The notes under the pieces: generated by a model
Databases searched by the model: none
Told to the model about the DNA's origin: nothing
The model's input: only the letters and a program-made list of their open reading frames with translations
From: Candidatus Cloacimonas sp.
GTDB lineage: Bacteria > Cloacimonadota > Cloacimonadia > Cloacimonadales > Cloacimonadaceae
NCBI GenBank assembly: GCA_023227825.1
Contig: JALOCJ010000018.1
Coordinates: 1-10,493, forward strand
Reading direction: 5' to 3'
Length of the DNA: 10,493 nucleotides
Program-made: the position numbers and the translations under genes
Part shown: piece by piece, positions 1 through 5,054 of the stretch
Layout of the letters: every line of letters starts with the position of its first letter
Numbering within the stretch: the first letter of the stretch is position 1

Positions 1-834
1 GATGCGCGTTGGGGAGCCAGAATGGGTAATAAGGATATGGTGGATTTGATGATTCGGGATGGGCTCAGTGATATTTTTAATGATTATCATATGGGTATTA
101 CGGCAGAGAATTTAGCTGAAAAATATAACATCAGCAGAGAAGAACAGGATGCTTTTGCAGCCCAAAGTCAGAATAGAACTGAAGAGGCACAAATTGCAGG
201 TAAATTTAAAGATGAAATTGTGCCTTTCAGCATTCCCCAAAGAAAGGGAGAGCCGATAATTGTAGATAAAGACGAAATGCCCCGCGCGGGAGTAACGGTT
301 GCCTCCATTGCCAAGTTGCGTCCTGCCTTTAAAAATGACGGAACTGTAACTGCAGCCAATTCCAGTGGGATAAATGACAGTGCGGCTTTTTTAATTTTGA
401 TGAGTGCAGAAAAAGCGAAAGAACTCGGTCTGAAAGCAATGGCAACTTTCGTGAATAGTGCTTCGGCAGGAGTTAATCCATCTTTAATGGGTTACGGTCC
501 TGTTCCGGCAATAAAAAAAGTGCTGCTAAAAGCGGGATGGAATTTGCAGGATATTGAACTGGCAGAACTGAATGAAGCATTTGCAGCGCAGTCCTTAGCT
601 GTGCTGAAAGGATTGGAACTGGAAGGAATGGGAAAATTGAATCCGGAAATCGTGAATGTGAACGGTGGAGCTATTGCTTTAGGACATCCTATTGGAGCAA
701 GCGGAACAAGAATAATTGTTACCTTACTGCACGAAATGAAACGCAGAGAAACGAAAAAAGGATTGGCGGCATTGTGTATTGGAGGAGGAATGGGAATTGC
801 TACGCTCTGGGAAATGGAGAAAGAAAACTTGTAG
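1..834 (+). CDS. Acetyl-CoA acetyltransferase (acetoacetyl-CoA thiolase), 5'-truncated by window edge
   Basis: This enzyme reversibly cleaves acetoacetyl-CoA with CoA into two acetyl-CoA in the cytoplasm. The open frame runs from base 1, and the codons before the ATG at 22 (D-A-R-W-G-A-R) already match the family, so that ATG is internal. The window holds the last 277 residues; biosynthetic thiolases are about 390 long, so roughly 115 N-terminal residues, including the acyl-accepting cysteine, lie outside. Visible family motifs are DYHMGITAEN, AKLRPAF, the NEAFAAQ loop (residues 191-197 of the visible part), the catalytic histidine in GHPIGASG (codon 685-687) and the second active cysteine in CIGGGMG (codon 775-777). 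The His-Cys spacing of 30 residues equals that of the Zoogloea enzyme (His348/Cys378). The next gene on the strand is a probable 3-aminobutyryl-CoA aminotransferase, whose product acetoacetyl-CoA is this enzyme's substrate. Family assignment is firm; the pathway role is inferred. Confidence 0.95.
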   Translation, partial: DARWGARMGNKDMVDLMIRDGLSDIFNDYHMGITAENLAEKYNISREEQDAFAAQSQNRTEEAQIAGKFKDEIVPFSIPQRKGEPIIVDKDEMPRAGVTVASIAKLRPAFKNDGTVTAANSSGINDSAAFLILMSAEKAKELGLKAMATFVNSASAGVNPSLMGYGPVPAIKKVLLKAGWNLQDIELAELNEAFAAQSLAVLKGLELEGMGKLNPEIVNVNGGAIALGHPIGASGTRIIVTLLHEMKRRETKKGLAALCIGGGMGIATLWEMEKENL

Positions 835-1198
835 CACGCAGATTACGCAGATTTCGCAGATATATTTACAGAGAGAAAAGAAGTGAGAGTGAACGGTGAA
901 AAGTGAATTGGGAATGAATTTAGCGAGATGGTGAGATAGCGAGATGGCGAGACGGGAAGAGAGAGATAGCGAAATAGATTTTTTTACAAAGAGGAAAAGA
1001 GGAAAAGAGATTAAATTGAGAATGGATTTAGTGAGATAGCGAGATAGCAAGACGGGAATAGAGAGAGATAGTAAGAAAAAACTTGGATGTTCAGATTATT
1101 TATGGAAGCACATTCAAGTTTATAAATCCATGATATCCCTATAATCCTGTTCATCCCAGACCTATTATTATCTGCGAAATCTGCGAAATCTGCGTGCT
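833..1198. repeat. 366-bp segment bounded by a 30-bp inverted repeat
   Basis: The arms at 833-862 and 1169-1198 are inverted copies matching at 29 of 30 bases. Each arm is built from about three 9-bp units of the type TCTGCGAAA or TCTGCGTAA. The left arm starts inside the TAG stop of the thiolase (832-834). Just outside the arms there is AAACTT on both sides (825-830 and 1199-1204), which might be a target duplication but is offset by 2 bp on the left, so it is weak evidence. There is no credible coding sequence inside. It could be a MITE-like non-autonomous element, or two independent copies of a dispersed repeat that happen to face each other. A degraded third copy of the arm lies at 4311-4338. 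Confidence 0.7.
912..1077. repeat. Purine-rich duplicated block, about 60 bp twice, 100-108 bp apart
   Basis: Copy A (about 912-974) and copy B (about 1020-1077) share GAATGAATTTAG / GAATGGATTTAG, then a run of GAGATAGC-like units and GACGGGAA followed by GAGAGAGATAG. The 15 bases at 931-945 recur exactly at 1031-1045. Copy A has an extra 8 bp (924-931), which looks like gain or loss of one GAGATGG-type unit. The whole stretch from about 866 to 1080 is strongly purine-biased on the + strand and also holds GAGGAAAA twice (991-1006). It lies entirely within the inverted-repeat-bounded segment. Function unknown. Confidence 0.75.
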
Positions 1199-1225
1199 AA
1201 ACTTTGAACTACGAACTTTGAACTA
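1199..1225. repeat. 14-bp tandem duplication, AACTTTGAACTA unit
   Basis: AAACTTTGAACTA at 1199-1211 is followed by GAACTTTGAACTA at 1213-1225. It sits immediately outside the right arm of the inverted repeat and ends 9 bp before the ribosome binding site of the aminotransferase gene. A TTGAAC/TATAAC pair can be drawn here, but transcription would then begin inside the ribosome binding site, so no promoter is claimed. Confidence 0.7.
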
Positions 1226-1248
1226 TATAACATCAAGGAGTATATAAA

Positions 1249-2493
1249 ATGTCAGAAAGGTTGAAATTGGACAGAAGTATGTCTCTTTTTGAAGAGGCAA
1301 AGCAACTTGTTCCCGGTGGCGTTGCCGGGATAAGAAGACCCTACAATTTTGTTCCAGGTGAGTATCCCATTTTTTTTGAGCAGGGAAAAGGCGGCAGAGT
1401 TATTGATGTTGACGGTAACGAATACATTGATTTTCTTTGTGCTTACGGACCTATTATCATTGGTTATCGTGAAGACGAAATTGATGAGACAGTTATCAAT
1501 CAGATTAAGAACAGGGGTTTTTGTTTTTCTCTCACTCAGGAATGGCAAAACACTTTGGTGAAAAAGCTGAGAGAACTGATACCCTGTTGCGAAATGGCTG
1601 CTTTGGTAAAAACAGGTAGTGATGCTACAACAATTGCAATTCGCGTTGCCCGAGGTTGGACAGGTAAAACCAAAATTGCGCGTTATGGTTATCATGGTTG
1701 GCACGATTGGTGTGTAGAAGTGAAAGGTGGAATTCCTCCTAAACTCTATGAAGATGTTTATGAATTTCATTATAACGATTTGGATTCCCTGGAAACAATT
1801 CTGAAAGCCAATAAAGATGATATGGCAGGGATAATTATTACCCCCGTAGGTCATCCTAATGGAGCAGAAGTCCAAATGCCGAAACCAGGTTATCTGGAAG
1901 CAGTGCGGGAACTGGCAAATCAATATCATTGTTTGCTGATTTTTGATGAAATCCGCAGTGGTTTCAGATGCAGTTTGGGGGGAGCGCAAAAACTGTTTGG
2001 GGTAACACCTGATTTATCCACTTTCGGAAAGGCAATGGCGAATGGTTATGCTATTGCAGCCCTGGTAGGAAAGGAGGAATATATGCAGGTGATGACAGAC
2101 AAGGTATTTCTCTCGTCAACATTTTTCCCTAATAGCGATGGAATTGTAGCCGCTATCAAAACAATTGAAATTTTGGAAAGAGACCATATTTTGGATGTAA
2201 TAGCAGAAAAAGGAAGAAAGTTTGGAGCAGAAGTAGAAAAAGTAGTGGAAGAATCAGGTGTGCCGGTTAATTTTACGGGAGCACCCTGGATGCCTTATAT
2301 AACCTTTAAAAAAGATGAAACAGGGCGTTATAAACAGCTGCGGACAGAATATTACACCCAGTTAATTCGGCGCAAGGTTTTTATGCAGCCATATCATCAC
2401 GGCTATATTTGTTATCGGCATACGGATGAGGATTTAGCATATACAGTGGAAGCAATCAGAGAATCCCTTGCTGAAGTGAAAAAGATGTTATAA
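1249..2493 (+). CDS. kat: Class III PLP aminotransferase, probable 3-aminobutyryl-CoA aminotransferase
   Basis: This is a 414-residue fold-type I class III aminotransferase in the glutamate-1-semialdehyde aminomutase-like branch. PLP-binding features are visible: KTGSDATTIAIRVARG (121-136) for the phosphate, YHGWHDW (148-154) for ring stacking, D233 in IFDEIRSGFR, the Schiff-base lysine K261 in FGKAMANGYAIA, and T291 in SSTFFPNS. It differs from HemL in having no GGGLPVGA-type segment after the lysine and in the unusual C-terminal QPYHHGYICYRHT (380-392). I recall a very similar protein as the acyl-CoA beta-transaminase (EC 2.6.1.111) described from a Cloacimonas-type digester metagenome. That enzyme converts 3-aminobutyryl-CoA plus 2-oxoglutarate to acetoacetyl-CoA plus glutamate in a lysine fermentation variant. 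The acetoacetyl-CoA thiolase upstream supports that role. The start is set by AAGGAG at 1235-1240, 8 bp before the ATG. It is probably cotranscribed with pyrG, 12 bp downstream. Automatic annotation would likely call it hemL. Confidence 0.7.
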   Translation: MSERLKLDRSMSLFEEAKQLVPGGVAGIRRPYNFVPGEYPIFFEQGKGGRVIDVDGNEYIDFLCAYGPIIIGYREDEIDETVINQIKNRGFCFSLTQEWQNTLVKKLRELIPCCEMAALVKTGSDATTIAIRVARGWTGKTKIARYGYHGWHDWCVEVKGGIPPKLYEDVYEFHYNDLDSLETILKANKDDMAGIIITPVGHPNGAEVQMPKPGYLEAVRELANQYHCLLIFDEIRSGFRCSLGGAQKLFGVTPDLSTFGKAMANGYAIAALVGKEEYMQVMTDKVFLSSTFFPNSDGIVAAIKTIEILERDHILDVIAEKGRKFGAEVEKVVEESGVPVNFTGAPWMPYITFKKDETGRYKQLRTEYYTQLIRRKVFMQPYHHGYICYRHTDEDLAYTVEAIRESLAEVKKML

Positions 2494-2505
2494 GAGATAA
2501 ACTGT

Positions 2506-4101
2506 ATGGCAAAATATATATTTGTAATGGGTGGCGTGCTTTCTTCTTTAGGAAAGGGCATTGCCACCGCTTCCATCGGTATTTTATTAAAATCAATGGG
2601 TTATAAGGTCGTGCTGCAAAAGTTTGATCCTTATTTGAATGTAGACCCGGGAACAATGAGTCCTTTTCAACATGGCGAGGTTTTTGTAACGGATGATGGA
2701 GCAGAAACAGATTTGGATTTAGGGCATTATGAGCGTTTTGTGGATGAAGCGTTAACCAGGTATTCCAGCAATTCCGCAGGTCAGATTTATGAAAGCGTGA
2801 TTGAAAATGAACGCAAGGGTGTATATTTAGGCAAAACGGTGCAGGTTATTCCACATATAACAAATGAAATTAAAGGTAGAATTCAGCGTTTGGCAGATGA
2901 TTATGACATTGTAATTACAGAGATTGGCGGAACGGTTGGCGATATTGAAAGTTTACCTTTTCTGGAGGCAGTGCGTCAGTTACGATTAGACCTGGGCTAT
3001 TACAACACTCTATATATCCTTTTAACCTATGTCCCTTTTGTGAAGTCAGCGGGAGAATTGAAGACCAAGCCCTCACAACATAGTGCTTATAAATTGAGGG
3101 AAATAGGTATTCAGCCGGATGTTTTGCTCTGCCGAAGTGAAAGACCTTTTGCTGAGGATATCTATAATAAGATAGCTCTTTTTACCAATGTTCCGCGAGA
3201 AAATGTAATCAATGCCATAGATGTAGATTGCGTTTATGAAATTCCGCTTAATTTTCAGAAGGCAGGTCTGCCGGAAATCATCCGTCAGCATTTCCAATTG
3301 GAACAGAGACAAATCGTTATGCAGGACTGGCTGCAGTTTTTACAAAACACCAAAAATGCACGGGAAACCGTTACTATTGCCGTTTGTGGAAAGTATATTC
3401 GGCATCAGGATGCTTATAAAAGTATTGGAGAAGCACTTTTGCATGCGAGTTCCGCTTTATTGAAAAAGGTGGAAATTGTCTGGATAGATAGCGAGCGTAA
3501 TTTTCAGGAAGAAGATATTGCCAGGGAACTGAGAGGAGTTCAAGGTATTCTTGTTCCCGGTGGTTTTGGTGTTAGAGGCATTGAAGGTAAAATCGCAATT
3601 GCCAAATATGCCAGGGAAAACAATATCCCCTATTTGGGTATTTGCCTCGGAATGCATACAGCTGTTATTGAATGTGCCAGGAATTTATGCCATTTGCAAA
3701 GAGCTAATAGCACTGAATTTGATGAATTAACTCCCGCTCCGGTTATCCATTTGATGGAAGATCAATTGTATCTGGAAAAAATTGGCGGGTCTATGCGTTT
3801 AGGGGCTTATAAATGTAACTTGGTGAAAAACAGTAAAGCATTTTCGGCATATCAAACAGAAAGCATCAGCGAAAGACACAGGCATCGTTATGAATTTAAT
3901 AATGACTATCGCGAGGCAATACAAAATGCGGGGCTTAAAATAAGCGGTTTATCCCCAGACGGACTTTTGGTAGAAATTGTAGAATACCCTGAATTGGATT
4001 TCTTTGTGGCAGTGCAGTTCCATCCGGAATTTAAAAGCAGACCTATAAATCCGCATCCGCTATTTAGAGAATTTGTTAAAGCGGCAGCAAAAAAGCGATG
4101 A
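2506..4101 (+). CDS. pyrG: CTP synthase
   Basis: This enzyme makes CTP from UTP, ATP and glutamine, the last step of de novo pyrimidine nucleotide synthesis. The 531-residue length is near the bacterial norm. The N-terminal synthetase domain (about 1-270) begins with GGVLSSLGKGI (9-19), followed by QKFDPYLNVDPGTM (38-51), the metal and nucleotide-binding HGEVFVTDDGAETDLDLGHY (56-75) and EIGGTVGDIE (139-148). The C-terminal class I glutamine amidotransferase domain (about 287-531) has the oxyanion strand PGGFGVRG (351-358), nucleophile C380 in GICLGM, NSTEF (401-405), and H506/E508 in FHPEF to complete the triad. Residue 384, normally glutamine in the CLGMQ elbow, is histidine here (codon CAT). 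The ribosome binding site is weak (AAGAGA at 2492-2497), suggesting coupling to the aminotransferase gene ending at 2493. The gene is convergent with iorB. Confidence 0.98.
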   Translation: MAKYIFVMGGVLSSLGKGIATASIGILLKSMGYKVVLQKFDPYLNVDPGTMSPFQHGEVFVTDDGAETDLDLGHYERFVDEALTRYSSNSAGQIYESVIENERKGVYLGKTVQVIPHITNEIKGRIQRLADDYDIVITEIGGTVGDIESLPFLEAVRQLRLDLGYYNTLYILLTYVPFVKSAGELKTKPSQHSAYKLREIGIQPDVLLCRSERPFAEDIYNKIALFTNVPRENVINAIDVDCVYEIPLNFQKAGLPEIIRQHFQLEQRQIVMQDWLQFLQNTKNARETVTIAVCGKYIRHQDAYKSIGEALLHASSALLKKVEIVWIDSERNFQEEDIARELRGVQGILVPGGFGVRGIEGKIAIAKYARENNIPYLGICLGMHTAVIECARNLCHLQRANSTEFDELTPAPVIHLMEDQLYLEKIGGSMRLGAYKCNLVKNSKAFSAYQTESISERHRHRYEFNNDYREAIQNAGLKISGLSPDGLLVEIVEYPELDFFVAVQFHPEFKSRPINPHPLFREFVKAAAKKR

Positions 4102-4145
4102 GGATTTTAGAAACAAGGATTTTAGGATTTTAGGATTTTGAGGAT
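4101..4145. repeat. AGGATTTT octamer repeats right after pyrG
   Basis: AGGATTTT occurs at 4101-4108 and then three times head-to-tail at 4116-4139, followed by a partial unit at 4141-4145. Degenerate AGGATT units continue at 4164-4169 and 4182-4187. The first copy begins on the last base of the pyrG stop codon. No function can be assigned; it is simple-sequence DNA that may have grown by slippage. Confidence 0.75.
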
Positions 4146-4310
4146 AAGAGGTTAGGAATGAACAGGATTAAAGAGATTTTTAGGATTATTAAACAGCAAT
4201 AACAACAAAATCTATACTAGTGCCGTTATGAGCCAAATGTACCCAAAAACTTATCTCTCAGGTAAAAGATATCAAGGCACAAATGACCCCTGACGACAGT
4301 AATCATATAA

Positions 4311-4338
4311 TATCTGTGTAATCAGCAAAATCTGCGGG
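4311..4338. repeat. Degraded third copy of the TCTGCG-type repeat
   Basis: This stretch aligns without gaps to 1169-1196, the right arm of the inverted repeat upstream of kat, at 23 of 28 bases. It preserves TATCTG at the start and AAATCTGCG near the end, in the same orientation. It shows that the arm sequence is a dispersed repeat that can occur alone. Confidence 0.6.
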
Positions 4339-4340
4339 AA

Positions 4341-4465
4341 ACGAGTCGTCACGAGTCCTCACTGCCAAACGAATTTGTGGGATGTGTATAACTATTTATA
4401 GCAGTGAAGACTCCTGACTTACATAGTGACGACTCCTGACTTGCATAGTGACGACTCCTTATTCC
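4341..4465. repeat. 22-bp tandem repeat (three copies) with an inverted partner
   Basis: Three head-to-tail units lie at 4400-4421, 4422-4443 and 4444-4465. The core CATAGTGACGACTCCT is identical in units two and three, and unit one is diverged. About 35 bp upstream, 4349-4365 is an inverted copy of the start of unit one (15 of 17 bases). In addition, GAGTCGTCAC at 4343-4352 is the exact reverse complement of GTGACGACTC at 4426-4435 and again at 4448-4457. A transcript from either strand could therefore fold into alternative hairpins. It lies 22 bp beyond the iorB stop codon, in the 3' untranslated zone between convergent genes. Confidence 0.75.
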
Positions 4466-4487
4466 GGAAAAGAGAAATCAGAAAGCC

Positions 4488-5054
4488 CTAATTATCAACA
4501 CCGGCTTGCAAAGCGCGCAGGTTTGCCTCTACGATTGCATCACCTTTGGGAGCAAAGATGGTTTTGATTGCCTCAGCGATTTCTTCAGAGCTGAAACCCA
4601 GGTGTTTAATTGCGGCTCCCAAAACAACAATATTCATACTCCTGCTGGCATTTTGTTCTTTTGCTTTAGCATCGGCATTTAGCAGAACATAGTTAGGTAT
4701 TTTTTTTATTTCCGCATAGATATCTTCTTCCGACGGATAATTGGGAATATTTTTAAAAGGTGTGGAATTAGTAATAATCCAACCGTCATCTTTTAAATAG
4801 GGCAGATAACGTAATGCTTCCAGTGGTTCAACGCTTAAAATCATATCAGCTGAGCCAAAAGGAATTAAATCACTCCAAATTGTTTCATCGGAAAGGCGTA
4901 AATGGGATTGCACATCTCCCCCCCGTTGACTCATTCCATGCACTTCTGCTTGTTTCAAATTCATTCCGCGTTTAATAGCTGCGGTTCCTAAAATAGCAGC
5001 AACGGTTAAAATGCCCTGTCCGCCTACTCCGGCAAGTATAATATCTTTTTTCAT
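4488..5054 (-). CDS. iorB: Indolepyruvate:ferredoxin oxidoreductase, beta subunit
   Basis: This is the smaller subunit of the aryl 2-oxoacid oxidoreductase (EC 1.2.7.8), which pairs with IorA to convert indolepyruvate and related aryl pyruvates plus CoA to acyl-CoA, CO2 and reduced ferredoxin. It corresponds to the gamma domain of the pyruvate:ferredoxin oxidoreductase family. With the chosen start it is 188 residues, the usual family size. Motifs are GVGGQGI (9-15), the conserved segment EVHGMSQRGG (about 37-46) and SMNIVVLGAA near 130-145. The frame is open back to an ATG at 5097-5099, but that would add 15 untypical residues and a long overlap with iorA. The ATG at 5052-5054 gives an ATGA overlap with the iorA stop, has GGAG 8 bp upstream, and starts the protein right before the conserved glycine loop. 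It is the last gene of the minus-strand operon. Confidence 0.93.
   Translation of the reverse strand: MKKDIILAGVGGQGILTVAAILGTAAIKRGMNLKQAEVHGMSQRGGDVQSHLRLSDETIWSDLIPFGSADMILSVEPLEALRYLPYLKDDGWIITNSTPFKNIPNYPSEEDIYAEIKKIPNYVLLNADAKAKEQNASRSMNIVVLGAAIKHLGFSSEEIAEAIKTIFAPKGDAIVEANLRALQAGVDN

Larger units (their letters stand above)
835..1248. other. Intergenic region between thiolase and aminotransferase genes (414 bp, repeats only)
   Basis: Apart from the inverted-repeat-bounded segment, the purine-rich duplicated block and the AACTTTGAACTA doublet, this region contains TAATCCTGTTCATCCC (1142-1157), which recurs inverted in the pyrG-iorB gap. The open frames crossing it on either strand are low-complexity or antisense to genes, and none looks real. 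No terminator hairpin with a T run is visible after the thiolase. The gap does not exclude cotranscription of thiolase and aminotransferase. Confidence 0.7.
4102..4487. other. Intergenic region between convergent pyrG and iorB (386 bp, repeats only)
   Basis: From left to right it holds the AGGATTTT octamers, GGAATGAACAGGATTA (4155-4170, an inverted copy with one mismatch of 1142-1157), a 61-bp stretch bounded by GTGCC (4220-4224) and GGCAC (4276-4280), a degraded copy of the TCTGCG repeat (4311-4338) and the 22-bp tandem repeats with their inverted partner (4341-4465). No protein-coding frame looks real. Both flanking operons must end here, but no classical hairpin with a T tract is present. 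If termination is intrinsic, the inverted 4341-4417 repeats are the only visible candidate. Confidence 0.7.

Noticed and set aside
724..1050. 108-residue open frame on the minus strand over the thiolase end and the repeat region
   Set aside because: Half of it is antisense to the conserved thiolase C terminus and the rest encodes low-complexity Ser/Leu/Phe from the purine-rich repeats; no ribosome binding site or recognisable domain.
1204..1231. TTGAAC - 16 bp - TATAAC as a promoter for kat
   Set aside because: The sequence is part of the AACTTTGAACTA doublet, and transcription would start within the ribosome binding site at 1235-1240.
1252..1989. 245-residue open frame on the minus strand inside the aminotransferase gene
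   Set aside because: It is fully antisense to a well-conserved PLP enzyme and its translation is unlike any family I recognise.
4220..4280. GTGCC...GGCAC bounded 61-bp stretch as a small mobile element
   Set aside because: Five-base ends are easily found by chance, and no flanking duplication or second copy is present in the window.
4341..4465. CRISPR array
   Set aside because: The 22-bp units are directly abutting with no spacers, and no cas genes are nearby.
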